Shown: positions 36,568 to 47,188 of the stretch, in pieces
Numbering within the stretch: position 1 is the first letter of the stretch
Layout of the letters: each line of letters starts with the position of its first letter
Assembly (NCBI GenBank): GCA_030680295.1
Contig: JAUXVU010000023.1
Span: 124,001-188,000 of the forward strand
DNA: 64,000 nucleotides
Source: Moraxellaceae bacterium
GTDB taxonomy: Bacteria; Pseudomonadota; Gammaproteobacteria; Pseudomonadales; Moraxellaceae
Reading direction: 5' to 3'
Position numbers and translations under genes: made by a program
The notes under the pieces: generated by a model
Database searches by the model: none
Told to the model about the DNA's origin: nothing
The model's input: only the letters and a program-made list of their open reading frames with translations

Positions 36568-38895
36568 TCAGAATCCTTGGCCTAAAGAGAATTGGAAGAC
36601 TTGAGTATCATCATCCTTAGACGTATTGAGTGGCTGTGCAATAGCAAATGTCAAAGGACCAATGGGGGTAATCCACGATAGGCCCAAACCAACAGAGTAG
36701 CGTAAGTTATTAGCATCAGGCTTGAACTTACTATCACCGTTGGTTTCGAAAATATTACCTACATCAAAAAACGCCAAGGTACGGACTTTATTGCTATCAA
36801 CAAAAGGGGTTGGGAAAATGATCTCAGCCCCTGCTTCGATCTGAACGTTACCACCAACGGATTCGCGACGAGTGTTAGGAACTACATTGCCATTATCATC
36901 TAATGCTACGCTGGTTGGCCCCATCGAGAAGTCACGGAAACCACGCACCGAACCAAAGCCACCACCGAAGAAGTTGCGGTAGAACGGAATGCCTAAGTTG
37001 TCATCAAAGCTGTCGCCATAACCTAAGCGAGTATAGCCGCGGCCAACCCAACGACTGCTGATTGGAAAGTATCGTTGTGCGTTATAGGTCAGCTTATAGA
37101 AGCTAACATCACTGCCGGGCAGTCCGAGCTCTAAACCAACACCTTGAGAGGCACCTGCCGTTGGGAATACTGCACGATTCAAGGTGTTGCGCTGCCATGA
37201 CAAGTTTGCCAAATAGGTACTAATTTCGTCACCATTGACATCAACAAAATCACGCACCGACTTAGATGCAATGTCGCCTAACTTAATATTAGTTTGGTCA
37301 TAACCAACCGAGAAGCCAATTGTTTCAGTTTCATCAATTGGATAACTGAAGCTGATGTTGCCGCCATAAGAGTCTGTTGCATAGTTGCTAATGTTTAGAC
37401 GGTCAAATTTGGTTTGACGCAAGTACAAATTATAACCACGGCTAATGCCTTCAGGCGTCCAGTATGGGTCGGTAAACGAGAAGCTATACGAATCACGAAT
37501 ATCAGATCTATTTAAGCCCACCGATACGCGATTACCGGTGCCAAGGAAGTTGGACTGACTAACGCTAGCACCAAAAACCAAACCGGCATTTTGCGAAAAG
37601 CCCACACTAGCGCTAATCGAGCCAGATGGCTGCTCGGCCACTTCTACATTTAAGTCGATTTGGTCTGTGGTACCCGGTACACGTGCATTTTCAATTTTGA
37701 CATCACTGAAAAAGCCTAAGCGCTGCAAACGCAACTTAGACAAATCAATTTTTTCACCGGATGCTTGTGCGCCCTCAAATTGACGCATTTCACGACGCAA
37801 AACAGCATCATCTGTTTTTAAATTGCCTTTAAAATTGATACGACGAACCGTCATCACCCGATTAGGGTTCACAAAAAATGTAACCGTCGCTGTTTTCTTT
37901 TCATTGTCTAGCTCAGGCACGCCCTGTACTTCAGCCAGCAAATAACCATCACGCCCCAAACGGCGGGTAAGCACTTCATTTGTTAAAGTGACCACTTTCT
38001 GAGAGTACGTTTGGCCGGGCTGAGCCAGTAACAACGGTCGCAGCTGCGCCTCTTCCACTGGCAGCTCACCCGCTAAACGCACTTCTGAGATCTTGTAGGG
38101 CTCGCCCTCTTCCACATTAATATCAATATAGACTTGGTCTTTTTCAGGCGACAAACTGACCTGTGTCGACGTCACATTAAAACGCAAATAACCACGATCC
38201 AAATAATAAGAACGCAGGGTTTCTAAGTCAGCGCTTAACTTTTCACGCGAGTACTTATCATCGCCGTAAATGAACGACAAGAGTCGTGATGAACGCAGTT
38301 GTAACTGTTTAAGCAATGTCGCGTCCTTAAACGCTTTGTTGCCGTTAATGGTGATTTTCGCAATGCGCGAGGTATCACCTTCTTTAATTTCTAATGTCAC
38401 TGCCACACGATTACGCGGCAATGGCTTAGCGCGACCAATTACGGTGGCGCCATAACGACCTTGCGCAGCATACTGACGCTGTAACTCAAGACGTACTTGG
38501 TCAAGCGCAGCACGCTTAAACACTTCGCCTTCAGCCAAGCCGATTGATTTCAAGCCTTTAATCAGCTCTTCTGTACCAATGGATTTATTACCGGTAATTT
38601 CAATCGAAGAAACACTTGGGCGCTCAACCACTCGAACAATAATTGCATTGCCATCGCGTAGCACTTGCACATCTTCAAACTGACCTGAAGCAAACAAGGC
38701 TTGCACGATTTCCGAAGAGCGATCACTCGTCAGTACATCACCAACTGCATATGGCATTAACCCGTAAACACTAGCTGCAGACAAGCGAGCCAAACCTTCT
38801 AAACGAATGTCGCTCATCACAAAGCTTTCAGCCTGCACTGGAGAGCTAACAACAGCCATAGCAACAGCAATAGGGAGTAAACGCGATCCAATCAT
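36568..38895 (-). CDS. bamA: Outer membrane protein assembly factor BamA
   Basis: A 775-residue Omp85 protein (E. coli 810). A signal peptide spans residues 1-22 (VSSPVQA). Five POTRA repeats cover about residues 23-420, and a 16-strand barrel follows. Barrel landmarks are the VRGF lid motif in GSVRGFRDFSMGP and a C-terminal strand ending in Phe (FSLGQGF). It folds and inserts beta-barrel proteins into the outer membrane. It sits between rseP and skp, its usual place. Confidence 0.97.
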   Translation of the reverse strand: MIGSRLLPIAVAMAVVSSPVQAESFVMSDIRLEGLARLSAASVYGLMPYAVGDVLTSDRSSEIVQALFASGQFEDVQVLRDGNAIIVRVVERPSVSSIEITGNKSIGTEELIKGLKSIGLAEGEVFKRAALDQVRLELQRQYAAQGRYGATVIGRAKPLPRNRVAVTLEIKEGDTSRIAKITINGNKAFKDATLLKQLQLRSSRLLSFIYGDDKYSREKLSADLETLRSYYLDRGYLRFNVTSTQVSLSPEKDQVYIDINVEEGEPYKISEVRLAGELPVEEAQLRPLLLAQPGQTYSQKVVTLTNEVLTRRLGRDGYLLAEVQGVPELDNEKKTATVTFFVNPNRVMTVRRINFKGNLKTDDAVLRREMRQFEGAQASGEKIDLSKLRLQRLGFFSDVKIENARVPGTTDQIDLNVEVAEQPSGSISASVGFSQNAGLVFGASVSQSNFLGTGNRVSVGLNRSDIRDSYSFSFTDPYWTPEGISRGYNLYLRQTKFDRLNISNYATDSYGGNISFSYPIDETETIGFSVGYDQTNIKLGDIASKSVRDFVDVNGDEISTYLANLSWQRNTLNRAVFPTAGASQGVGLELGLPGSDVSFYKLTYNAQRYFPISSRWVGRGYTRLGYGDSFDDNLGIPFYRNFFGGGFGSVRGFRDFSMGPTSVALDDNGNVVPNTRRESVGGNVQIEAGAEIIFPTPFVDSNKVRTLAFFDVGNIFETNGDSKFKPDANNLRYSVGLGLSWITPIGPLTFAIAQPLNTSKDDDTQVFQFSLGQGF

Positions 38896-38911
38896 AATTA
38901 TTCTAATCCAC

Positions 38912-40273
38912 TCAAAACAAGCGACGAATGTCGTTCAAAATGGCCAGTAGCATAACACTACCCATCAAGGCGACCCCAACCCGCAAACCCAGCATTTGCA
39001 CATACTCCGGAAGAGGTTTGCGCGTAATTGCTTCGATCGCGTAATACAACAAATGTCCACCATCCAAAACAGGAATTGGCAGCAAATTTAAAACGCCCAA
39101 ACTAACACTTAACAGTGCCATAAAGCCTAATGCTGCCTGCCAGCCAATACTGGCACTTTGCCCTGCCACCTTAGCAATAGTAATGGGCCCGCTTAAATTA
39201 TCTAAACCAACTAAGCCCTTTAACATTTTCCACAGCGAACTTAAAGACAATGAAATAATTTGCCCAGTTTTTTGCACCGAAGCGACTAGCGCATCAATTG
39301 GCCCTAACTGACGATTTTGCTTATAGGCATCAGGGATGACGTAATCAGACTCAGCCACACTGACACCCAAACGACCGTACCGCCGCCCTGTGGCATCACG
39401 CTCCACATCAGGTGTCACAGACAATAATGTCATACGCCCTTCACGCTCCACAGCCCACTGCATTCGTCGCTCTGGGTTTAAAACAATAATTTCAACTACC
39501 TGGCCCCAATCTTCAATGGTTTGACCATGAATAGCCAAAACTCGATCACCAGACTTCAACTGCGACCGTTCAGCAGCACTTCCTGCCTCAACCATTCCAA
39601 TAACTGCTGGTAGCTGTGGCGACCATGGTGAAAAACCCAGTTCACGGAATGGGTCTTGGCTAGCCTCCGCTAAGTAACGCTCAATAGCGACTTCGTGTAC
39701 ACGAACTTGTTGTGAATTTGTAGAGCGAAGTTCAAAACGAATATTGCCTGTTTCGCCAATATGATCCAACAACGCATAACTTGCCGTTTCCCAGTCACGC
39801 ACCGGACGATCACCGATGCGTACAATCTCATCGCCTGGATTAATTCCTGCCTCTGCTGCCGGCGACTCCGCCAATACTCGACCTACAATAGGCTTGAGCG
39901 ACTCACCTGGCTGCAGGAATAAAATCCAATACAGCAACACAGCAAACAGCAGATTGATCAGTGGTCCTGCGGCCACAATGGCCATACGCGCAGAAACTGG
40001 CTGACGATTAAATGCAAATGGGCGTAGGGACTCCGCCACATCACCTTCACGCTCATCAAGCATGCGCACATAGCCGCCCAATGGTATAGCGGCAATACGA
40101 TATTCCGTCCCGTCACGGGCGACACGGCGCCAAATTGCCGGACCAAAACCGATCGAAAAAGTCAGCACTTTTACGCCGCAACGACGAGCCACCCAAAAGT
40201 GACCAAATTCATGAATCGCAATCAACGGGCCAAGAATTAATATGCCAGCGAGGACGATTTCAAAAAAACTCAT
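38912..40273 (-). CDS. rseP: Site-2 intramembrane protease RseP
   Basis: A 453-residue zinc metalloprotease (E. coli 450). The zinc motif is IHEFGH at residues 20-25, two PDZ domains lie in the periplasmic loop, and LLPIPVLDGGHLL supplies the third ligand. It cleaves transmembrane segments of anti-sigma factors and leftover signal peptides. I use the ATG at 40273, which has a GGGGG ribosome site six bases upstream; a TTG four codons earlier is unlikely. The usual RseA/MucA substrate gene is absent from its expected locus beside nadB. Confidence 0.96.
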   Translation of the reverse strand: MSFFEIVLAGILILGPLIAIHEFGHFWVARRCGVKVLTFSIGFGPAIWRRVARDGTEYRIAAIPLGGYVRMLDEREGDVAESLRPFAFNRQPVSARMAIVAAGPLINLLFAVLLYWILFLQPGESLKPIVGRVLAESPAAEAGINPGDEIVRIGDRPVRDWETASYALLDHIGETGNIRFELRSTNSQQVRVHEVAIERYLAEASQDPFRELGFSPWSPQLPAVIGMVEAGSAAERSQLKSGDRVLAIHGQTIEDWGQVVEIIVLNPERRMQWAVEREGRMTLLSVTPDVERDATGRRYGRLGVSVAESDYVIPDAYKQNRQLGPIDALVASVQKTGQIISLSLSSLWKMLKGLVGLDNLSGPITIAKVAGQSASIGWQAALGFMALLSVSLGVLNLLPIPVLDGGHLLYYAIEAITRKPLPEYVQMLGLRVGVALMGSVMLLAILNDIRRLF

Positions 40274-40303
40274 TACAACCCCCAAAGGCAGCCATCATGA
40301 GGC

Positions 40304-41491
40304 TTAGCAAGCCTTTACTAAGTGACTTGCACGCACTCGTGCTTCAGCATCGGCAGCAAGAATAGCAGTCAAATCATTCGCTGCCGAGCATTCAGATTGA
40401 TTCATTACTTGTTCAATAACTTGTGCAATGGCCGTGAATGCCAGCTTGCCTCTTAAAAACGCATCAACTGCGACTTCATTTGCAGCATTGAGAGTTGTGG
40501 GCATAGTACCACCTTGCGCAATAGCTGACTGTGCTAGTACAAGGCAAGGAAATTTTATTGTATCCGGCGCTTCAAAGTTAAGTTGCGCGATATGCGTCAG
40601 ATCCAACGGCGACACCCCAGCCGTTATTCGGTGTGGCCAAGCCAAAGCATGCGCAATCGGAGTGCGCATATCAGGGTTACCCATCTGGGCAATCACCGAA
40701 CCATCGTGATAGCGCACCATAGAATGAATAACACTTTGTGGATGCACCAAAACCTCAATATCTGAAGGCTTAGCATCAAAAAGCCAACACGCTTCAATAA
40801 ATTCCAAGCCTTTGTTCATTAAGGTCGCGGAATCAACAGAAATTTTTCGACCCATAGACCAATTTGGGTGCGCAACGGCCTGTGCCGGTGTCACGGAGGC
40901 TAATTGCTCAAGTGTCCAAGTACGAAACGGCCCGCCTGATGCGGTTAGTACAATTTTCTCAACACCATTTGCAGTTAAGTCACGCGAGGCCGCATCATGA
41001 GGCAAGCACTGAAAAATAGCGTTGTGCTCAGAGTCTATGGGCAACAACACACTGCCTGAGTTGCGAACTGCTTGCATAAACAAAGCGCCAGACATCACTA
41101 ACGCTTCTTTGTTGGCCAATAACACACGCTTGCCCGCATTCACTGCCGCCAATGTAGGCAACAAACCTGCAGCGCCGACAATCGCCGCCATGACTGTATC
41201 AACAGCCGCATCAGAGGCTACTTGAGCCAGTGCCTCTGCACCTGCCAAGACTTCGGTCTGGCAACCTTTAGCTTGTAAAATTTGAGTTAAATACGAAGCT
41301 GACTCATCATTGGGCACCACCGCATAACGCGGCTGATGACGCAAACACAAGTGAGCTAACTCATCAATACGACTATGCGCCGAGAGTGCATGCACTTGAT
41401 ATCGATCTGGGTGACGAGCCAAAACATCCAGCGTGCTAAGGCCAATAGAGCCAGTGGCTCCCAAAACAGTAACATTTGACAAAGTGGACAT
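40304..41491 (-). CDS. dxr: 1-deoxy-D-xylulose 5-phosphate reductoisomerase
   Basis: A 395-residue protein (E. coli 398). The NADPH motif [13 protein letters not shown] starts at residue 11. The metal-binding block is [14 protein letters not shown], and SGGPFRTW and [17 protein letters not shown] are family signatures. It converts DXP to MEP, the committed step of non-mevalonate isoprenoid synthesis, and so supplies UppS with precursors. The ATG at 41491 is 5 bp after the cdsA stop. Confidence 0.97.
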   Translation of the reverse strand: MSTLSNVTVLGATGSIGLSTLDVLARHPDRYQVHALSAHSRIDELAHLCLRHQPRYAVVPNDESASYLTQILQAKGCQTEVLAGAEALAQVASDAAVDTVMAAIVGAAGLLPTLAAVNAGKRVLLANKEALVMSGALFMQAVRNSGSVLLPIDSEHNAIFQCLPHDAASRDLTANGVEKIVLTASGGPFRTWTLEQLASVTPAQAVAHPNWSMGRKISVDSATLMNKGLEFIEACWLFDAKPSDIEVLVHPQSVIHSMVRYHDGSVIAQMGNPDMRTPIAHALAWPHRITAGVSPLDLTHIAQLNFEAPDTIKFPCLVLAQSAIAQGGTMPTTLNAANEVAVDAFLRGKLAFTAIAQVIEQVMNQSECSAANDLTAILAADAEARVRASHLVKAC

Positions 41492-41496
41492 AGACG

Positions 41497-42303
41497 TCAA
41501 AAACCACCCGCCAGCCACCAGCCGGCCATAAACACAGGCGCCGCTGCAGTAATAGAGTCAATTCGATCGAGGGCACCGCCATGACCGGGGAAAATTTTAC
41601 CCGAATCCTTAATGCCCGCCCGACGCTTAACCATCGACTCAAAAAGGTCACCAAGCACTGAGGCCAACACCGAGACCATCGAAATCAGTAAAAATACAGC
41701 CATTTTTATTACCGGCATCGCCAAACTTAGCGCCACTGCCACAGCAATTATGGAGGTCAACACCAATCCTCCATATACACCTTCTCGTGACTTAGCTGGG
41801 CTGACATGAACCGCCAACTTTACTTTGCCAAATCGGCGACCAGCAAAGTAGGCACCGGTATCAGCTCCCCAAACCAAGAGCAGCATAAACATCAGCCACC
41901 AAGGTGAAATGGTATGAAGCTGCACTAAACCTGCCCAAGTTGGCACCAGCAACAACAAACCAATAATACTCATCAACCAAGGTGTATCCCAGCTGTCAGC
42001 TAAGTCGGGGTAACGTGACACCCAAAACAACAACAACAGCCAAAAACCTGCCACTACGACTAACCATGGCCCTAGCTGAGCTAGCGCAACATCCTGTAGC
42101 AACCACAAACAGGCTGCAACAACAGCTACAAAACCCATACGGATAGCCATGGATGACCACCGCAGCAATGCTGTCCACTCCCATGCAGCCATTAATACCA
42201 AAGCGGCGGCAAACAATGAGAACGCATGGGGTTGCCCACCAAAAACACACCACAACACCAGTGGAAGTAAAATTAATGCAGTAATGACACGCTCTTTAAG
42301 CAT
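41497..42303 (-). CDS. cdsA: Phosphatidate cytidylyltransferase
   Basis: A 268-residue polytopic membrane protein (E. coli 285). The C-terminal CDP-transferase signature is [36 protein letters not shown]. This is quoted in two joined parts: [16 protein letters not shown] and [19 protein letters not shown]. It makes CDP-diacylglycerol, the precursor of all phospholipids. It overlaps uppS by 8 nt. Confidence 0.96.
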   Translation of the reverse strand: MLKERVITALILLPLVLWCVFGGQPHAFSLFAAALVLMAAWEWTALLRWSSMAIRMGFVAVVAACLWLLQDVALAQLGPWLVVVAGFWLLLLFWVSRYPDLADSWDTPWLMSIIGLLLLVPTWAGLVQLHTISPWWLMFMLLLVWGADTGAYFAGRRFGKVKLAVHVSPAKSREGVYGGLVLTSIIAVAVALSLAMPVIKMAVFLLISMVSVLASVLGDLFESMVKRRAGIKDSGKIFPGHGGALDRIDSITAAAPVFMAGWWLAGGF

Positions 42304-43078
42304 GATGTAAGGCCTCTATTTGTTCTGATGTACGGCCAAAACGACGTTGACGAGATGCAAAATCCGCCAATGCCCGATGCAACTCATCATGGCCAAAGTC
42401 TGGCCACAGAGCATCGGTAAAAAATAGTTCGGCATAGGCCGCTTGCCATAGCACGAAGTTGCTTATACGCAGCTCGCCACCAGTGCGAATCAACAAATCG
42501 ACAGGCGGCACATCGGCCAGCTCAACAGCAGAGTTCAGCCTAGCAGCGTCAATTTGCTCCGGTTGCAACTGGCCCTGCTGAACTTGTTCAGCCAAACGAC
42601 GAGCAGCTTGAGCCACATCCCATTGACCGCCGTAATTGACTGCAATGACCAAAGTCATGCGTGTATGGTGGGCTGTTTTTTGCTCAGCTTGGATCATGCC
42701 TTTTTGAAGGTCTACAGAGAAAGCGCTGCGGTCACCTATGAATCGCAGGCGAATTTTGGCTTTATCGAGCTCCTTTACTCGCACCGACAACGCCATTAGA
42801 AAAAGCTGCATTAGTGCAGCCACTTCTTGCTCTGGTCGCCGCCAGTTTTCACTGGAGAAAGCAAAGACGGTAAGTACTTCGATGCCAGCCTTAGCGGCTA
42901 CTTCAACCACATTGCGTAACGCTTGCTCACCTGCACGATGGCCTTCATTGCCAGGCAGTTGGCGATGCTTAGCCCAGCGATTATTACCATCCATGATAAG
43001 AGCCACATGGCGTGGCACCCGATACTGAGCATCCTCAGCATCGGGTGCTGCACTGACCGGAGAGTTAGCGTCCGTCAT
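42296..43078 (-). CDS. uppS: Isoprenyl transferase (undecaprenyl diphosphate synthase)
   Basis: A 260-residue cis-prenyltransferase (E. coli 253). The active-site block is VALIMDGNNRWAK with the catalytic Asp30. FAFSSENWRRP, RFIGDRSAF, AVNYGGQWD and DLLIRTGGELRISNF are conserved. It builds the C55 carrier for peptidoglycan and O-antigen synthesis; uppP in this window recycles the same lipid. The first 20 residues are variable. Confidence 0.97.
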   Translation of the reverse strand: MTDANSPVSAAPDAEDAQYRVPRHVALIMDGNNRWAKHRQLPGNEGHRAGEQALRNVVEVAAKAGIEVLTVFAFSSENWRRPEQEVAALMQLFLMALSVRVKELDKAKIRLRFIGDRSAFSVDLQKGMIQAEQKTAHHTRMTLVIAVNYGGQWDVAQAARRLAEQVQQGQLQPEQIDAARLNSAVELADVPPVDLLIRTGGELRISNFVLWQAAYAELFFTDALWPDFGHDELHRALADFASRQRRFGRTSEQIEALHHA

Positions 43079-43081
43079 GAA

Positions 43082-43636
43082 TTAGACCTGCATGAGTTCG
43101 GCTTCTTTAGCCGCCAGCAGCTTATCTACTTCAGCAACAAAACGATCGGTGATCTTCTGTACTTCATCACTAGCGCGACGCTCATCGTCCTCTGAAATCT
43201 CTTTTTCTTTTTGCAGCTCTTTAATGTCAGCCAGCACATCACGACGAATATTTCGCAGCGACACACGTGAGTTCTCTGCCTCACTACGCGCTAATTTTTG
43301 CATATCACGTCGTGTTTCTTCCGTTAATGCTGGCAGCGGCACACGAATCACATCGGATGTCATCGGATTCAAGCCTAGATTCGAGTTGCGAATGGCCTTA
43401 TCAATGGTCGCCATCATGGTGCGCTCATAAGGCTGCACAATCAGTGTCCGCGCATCATCTACGTTAACGTTAGCCACCTGCATCAGCGGCGTATCAGTGC
43501 CGTAGTAAGGCACAATGACATCTTTCAACATTGAAGGATGAGCACGCCCCGTGCGTACGCGACCAAAGGCATTCTCTAATGCATCCATGGTCTTGCTCAT
43601 ACGAGCTTCACAGTCTTTTTTCAGATCATTCAACAT
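43082..43636 (-). CDS. frr: Ribosome recycling factor
   Basis: A 184-residue protein (E. coli 185). The family landmarks [41 protein letters not shown] and [12 protein letters not shown] are present. With EF-G it splits post-termination ribosomes. It follows pyrH by 12 bp and precedes uppS by 3 bp. Confidence 0.98.
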   Translation of the reverse strand: MLNDLKKDCEARMSKTMDALENAFGRVRTGRAHPSMLKDVIVPYYGTDTPLMQVANVNVDDARTLIVQPYERTMMATIDKAIRNSNLGLNPMTSDVIRVPLPALTEETRRDMQKLARSEAENSRVSLRNIRRDVLADIKELQKEKEISEDDERRASDEVQKITDRFVAEVDKLLAAKEAELMQV

Positions 43637-43648
43637 GATTTTTATTCC

Positions 43649-44371
43649 TCAACGTGTTACCAGAGTGCCTTCAGGCTCTCCAACCACTAGATTCAATAAC
43701 GCACCGGTTTTATTCATATTAAATACACGCAATATCAGGTTGTGATCACGAGCTAAACACATTGCTGCCAGGTCCATCACCGCCAATTGCTTCATCAACA
43801 CTTCATCAAATGTCAGCGAGTCATACTTCACTGCGGTAGGATCTTTCACCGGATCAGCACTGTAAATACCATCCACTTTGGTGGCTTTAATAACAATATC
43901 AGCGTTAATTTCAATGCCGCGCAAACAGGCTGCTGTGTCTGTTGTAAAGAAAGGATTACCGGTGCCGGCGACAAAAATACAGACATCACCCGACTGCAAA
44001 TGACGAATAGCGGCACGACGATCATAGTGATCAACCACACCACTCATAGGAATGGCTGACATTAGACGGGTTTTGATGTTATTGCGCTCAAGCGCATCAC
44101 GCATGGCCAAGCCATTCATTACGGTAGCCAGCATGCCCATGTGATCACCCGCCACACGATCTAAACCCGCTGCTTGCAATTCAGAGCCACGGAATAAATT
44201 ACCACCGCCGACCACAATACCGACTTGCACACCAATGCCAACTAACTGGCCGATTTCCAAGGCCAAGCGCTTCAGCACTTTGGGATCAATGCCTGAATCA
44301 ACCTCCCCTGCGAGAGCCTCACCCGATAATTTGAGTAAGATGCGCTTATGCGCGAGACGATGATCGGTCAT
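43649..44371 (-). CDS. pyrH: UMP kinase
   Basis: A 240-residue amino-acid-kinase-fold enzyme (E. coli 241). [11 protein letters not shown] at the N terminus, [10 protein letters not shown], and [18 protein letters not shown] are diagnostic. It phosphorylates UMP to UDP and is normally allosterically regulated by GTP and UTP. It starts 98 bp after the tsf stop and beyond a terminator, so it probably has its own promoter. Confidence 0.98.
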   Translation of the reverse strand: MTDHRLAHKRILLKLSGEALAGEVDSGIDPKVLKRLALEIGQLVGIGVQVGIVVGGGNLFRGSELQAAGLDRVAGDHMGMLATVMNGLAMRDALERNNIKTRLMSAIPMSGVVDHYDRRAAIRHLQSGDVCIFVAGTGNPFFTTDTAACLRGIEINADIVIKATKVDGIYSADPVKDPTAVKYDSLTFDEVLMKQLAVMDLAAMCLARDHNLILRVFNMNKTGALLNLVVGEPEGTLVTR

Positions 44372-44415
44372 GAACAGGCACTCCGAAAGTTGTATAAGTG
44401 GCGCAGAGTTTACAA

Positions 44416-44443
44416 CAAAAAGGCCCCAACTTGGGGCCTTTTG
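44416..44443 (-). terminator. Intrinsic terminator of rpsB-tsf
   Basis: AAAAGGCCCCAA (44418-44429) and TTGGGGCCTTTT (44431-44442) form a perfect inverted repeat. On the minus strand the GC-rich stem is followed by TTTTTGTTG. It lies 27 bp after the tsf stop. It would end or attenuate the rpsB-tsf transcript before pyrH. Confidence 0.87.
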
Positions 44444-44469
44444 CTACATCACTTAACAGCAGTTTTTGC

Positions 44470-45351
44470 TTACTTGGCAGCGGCAGCAGCAGCCTGAGTA
44501 GCAGCAACTTCAGCAGCGAAGTCGACCTCTTTCTTCTCAATGCCTTCGCCTACTTCCAAACGTACAAAGCGAACCACTTTAGCACCAGCTTTTGCCAGTA
44601 CAGCGCCCACTTTCTGATCTGGATCAATCACAAAGGCTTGCTCAACAAGAGACACTTCTGACTTGAACTTCTTCAGCGTGCCTTCAACCATTTTTTCAAC
44701 AATGGCGGCTGGCTTACCTGATTCAGCAGCTTTAGCTTCAGCAATTTCTTTTTCCTTAGCCAATACTTCAGCAGGAATATCTTCCGCATTAACAACTAAA
44801 GGATTAGTCGCAGCAATATGCATTGACACTTGCTTACCAATTTCTTCGTTACCGCCTTCCAGCGCCACAATCACACCAATTTTCAAGCCATGCGAATAGG
44901 TGGCCAGTGTTGCACCCTCTACTAAGACCGCACGGCGGATTTGGATGTTTTCGCCAATTTTTTGAACTAACGAAATGCGCGCTTCTTCAACAGTCACGCC
45001 ATCGTAGTTGAGCTCAGCCAATTTAGCCGGATCAGTTTCTTTGGCTGCTAGGGCAAGTTGAGCAACCTTAGCAATAAACTTACCAAAATTTTCGTCACGA
45101 GCAACAAAGTCAGTTTGGCAATTAACTTCTAAGGCAATCGATGTTTGACCATCAACGGCAATCGCAATAGCGCCTTCAGCAGCAATATTGCCTGCTTTTT
45201 TTGCAGCTTTAGCTTGGCCAGACTTACGTAAATTATCAATCGCAGTTTCGATATCACCATTGGCTTCTTGCAGTGCTTTTTTGCACTCCATCATGCCTAA
45301 ACCGGTACGTTCACGGAGCTCTTTAACCAAACTTGCAGTTACTTCTGCCAT
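44470..45351 (-). CDS. tsf: Elongation factor Ts
   Basis: A 293-residue protein (E. coli 283). The N-terminal UBA-like domain is [20 protein letters not shown]. The EF-Tu contact motif is [15 protein letters not shown] near residue 80. It exchanges GDP on EF-Tu. An alanine-rich C terminus ([10 protein letters not shown]) adds a few residues. It follows rpsB by 30 bp in the standard rpsB-tsf operon. Confidence 0.98.
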   Translation of the reverse strand: MAEVTASLVKELRERTGLGMMECKKALQEANGDIETAIDNLRKSGQAKAAKKAGNIAAEGAIAIAVDGQTSIALEVNCQTDFVARDENFGKFIAKVAQLALAAKETDPAKLAELNYDGVTVEEARISLVQKIGENIQIRRAVLVEGATLATYSHGLKIGVIVALEGGNEEIGKQVSMHIAATNPLVVNAEDIPAEVLAKEKEIAEAKAAESGKPAAIVEKMVEGTLKKFKSEVSLVEQAFVIDPDQKVGAVLAKAGAKVVRFVRLEVGEGIEKKEVDFAAEVAATQAAAAAAK

Positions 45352-45381
45352 GAGTTTTTCCTCTATTCAAATTTCGGTGAA

Positions 45382-46125
45382 TTACTCGCCAGCAGGCACT
45401 TCAACAAAGCCATCAGCTTCTACACGACCACCACTGACTGACGCGAATTCACGACCTTCTAAAATGGCGTTGGCCATGGAGCTAACATAGAGTTGAATAG
45501 CGCGGATAGCGTCGTCGTTACCAGGGATAACGTAGTCAACACCTTGTGGGTTCGAGTTGGTATCAACTACACCGATTACCGGAATGCCCAACTTACGTGC
45601 TTCAGCAATTGCAGTAGCTTCATGATCTACGTCGATAACAAACATCGCATCTGGCAAACCACCCATGTCCTTGATGCCACCCAATGAACGCTCAAGTTTT
45701 TCCATTTCACGTGTCATTTCTAACTGTTCACGCTTGGTCAATTTGGCCAAGGTGCCATCAGCAGTCATTAACTCTAGATCTTTCAAACGCTTGATGGACT
45801 GGCGAATAGTTTTCCAGTTGGTCAACATGCCGCCTAACCAGCGGTGGTTAACATAAGGCATGCCAGCACGGGCAGCATGCTCAGCAATAATTGGAGCTGC
45901 AGCGCGCTTTGTGCCAACAAACAATACTTTGTTCTTTTGTGAGGCAATGCGGTTAGCAAATGTCAGCGCGTCATTCAACGCAGGCACAGTGTGCTCTAAG
46001 TTGATGATGTGAATTTTGTTGCGTGCACCGAAGATGTACGGTGCCATTTTTGGGTTCCAGAAACGGGTCTGGTGACCGAAGTGAGCGCCTGCTTGCAGCA
46101 GCTCGCGCATGGTGACTTGTGCCAT
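45382..46125 (-). CDS. rpsB: 30S ribosomal protein S2
   Basis: A 247-residue protein (E. coli 241). The start is [20 protein letters not shown], followed by the [34 protein letters not shown] and [20 protein letters not shown] blocks. The ATG at 46125 has TTGGAG upstream; an in-frame start four codons earlier lacks support. It is first in the operon with tsf. A leader of about 100 nt upstream may be the site of S2 autoregulation. Confidence 0.98.
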   Translation of the reverse strand: MAQVTMRELLQAGAHFGHQTRFWNPKMAPYIFGARNKIHIINLEHTVPALNDALTFANRIASQKNKVLFVGTKRAAAPIIAEHAARAGMPYVNHRWLGGMLTNWKTIRQSIKRLKDLELMTADGTLAKLTKREQLEMTREMEKLERSLGGIKDMGGLPDAMFVIDVDHEATAIAEARKLGIPVIGVVDTNSNPQGVDYVIPGNDDAIRAIQLYVSSMANAILEGREFASVSGGRVEADGFVEVPAGE

Positions 46126-46170
46126 GAAAAACTCCAATACGGGTTAGGCCTCCACCGATCCCAATCAAAG

Positions 46171-46190
46171 ACCTACTTTTCTCAGTAGGC
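46171..46190 (-). promoter_or_regulatory. Stem-loop in the rpsB leader
   Basis: On the minus strand GCCTACT and AGTAGG pair around GAGAAA (plus coordinates 46172-46177 with 46184-46189), 46 bp upstream of the rpsB ATG. Gammaproteobacterial rpsB leaders are known to be targets of S2 autogenous control. That this hairpin serves that role is inference. Confidence 0.35.
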
Positions 46191-46239
46191 ACCCAATGAC
46201 TGTGTCGATACGGTGTGCGGATTTAAGTTATCGCGTTTG

Positions 46240-46269
46240 TTTATAACAGCGGCGCTCTGGGCATGGTAA
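46240..46269 (-). promoter_or_regulatory. Candidate rpsB promoter
   Basis: On the minus strand TTACCA (46269-46264) and TATAAA (46245-46240) are separated by 18 bp, matching -35 and -10 consensus in four and five positions. The predicted leader is about 105 nt. A second, weaker pair (TTGAGC, GATTAC) lies just upstream. No other gene or RNA is seen in the gap 46126-46375. Confidence 0.45.
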
Positions 46270-46375
46270 TCTTGCCCATCCTGCGTTTGCTCAAATGCGG
46301 CGCGCTTTATACCATAGAAGGCTACAAACCCTCAACTGCCGCATGAATTAATCGGCAGCCAGCAATGGAAATCAC

Positions 46376-47188
46376 ATGAGCACCCTGATAAAAACCGCTG
46401 AAGACATTACTCACATGCGTGAAGCTGGTCGTTTAGCCGCTGATGTATTAATGATGATAGGCGCGCACGTTCGCGCCGGCATTACTACCGAAGAGCTTGA
46501 TCGCATCTGCCATCAATATATTGTTAATGAGTTACAAGCCATTCCCGCACCGCTTAATTATGGTGGCGCTCCTGGCCGCATTCCATTTCCTAAGTCTATC
46601 TGCACCTCGGTAAACCATGTGATTTGCCATGGCATTCCCACGGACAAAAAAGTACTTAAAGATGGCGACATCATCAATATTGATGTCACCGTCATTAAGA
46701 ATGGCTACCACGGCGACACCAGCAAAATGTTTTTTGTCGGCCAACCATCTATTTTGGCGCAGCGCTTGGTTACGGTAACTCAAGAATGCCTTTATAAGGC
46801 GCTTGCGATTGTCCGTCCAGGCTGCCGTCTAGGTGATATCGGTCACGTTATTCAACAGCATGCCCAAGCCAATCGCTTTTCTGTGGTACGCGAATACTGT
46901 GGTCATGGCATTGGTCGTGTTTTTCACGAAGAGCCCCAAGTACTGCACTATGGTAAGCCTGATACCGGCATCACTCTACAGGCTGGCATGACATTTACCA
47001 TTGAGCCGATGATCAACGCTGGGACACATCATACCAAGTTGCTGCCTGACAACTGGACGGTAGTAACTAAAGACCACAAGCTCTCTGCACAGTGGGAACA
47101 CACCATATTAGTCACCGAAACTGGTGTTGAAGTCTTGACTGCAAGACCCGATGAAAACCTGACTTTTCTGACTGAGCATGCCGCATGA
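46376..47188 (+). CDS. map: Type I methionine aminopeptidase
   Basis: A 270-residue enzyme (E. coli 264) removing initiator Met. Metal ligands are recognisable in INIDVTVIKNGYHGDTSKMF (two Asp), in GHGIGRVFHEEP (His), in FTIEPMIN (Glu) and in the QWEHTILVT segment (Glu). ICHGIP supplies the substrate-side His. It diverges from rpsB across 250 bp, a conserved arrangement, and overlaps glnD by 4 nt. Confidence 0.97.
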   Translation: MSTLIKTAEDITHMREAGRLAADVLMMIGAHVRAGITTEELDRICHQYIVNELQAIPAPLNYGGAPGRIPFPKSICTSVNHVICHGIPTDKKVLKDGDIINIDVTVIKNGYHGDTSKMFFVGQPSILAQRLVTVTQECLYKALAIVRPGCRLGDIGHVIQQHAQANRFSVVREYCGHGIGRVFHEEPQVLHYGKPDTGITLQAGMTFTIEPMINAGTHHTKLLPDNWTVVTKDHKLSAQWEHTILVTETGVEVLTARPDENLTFLTEHAA

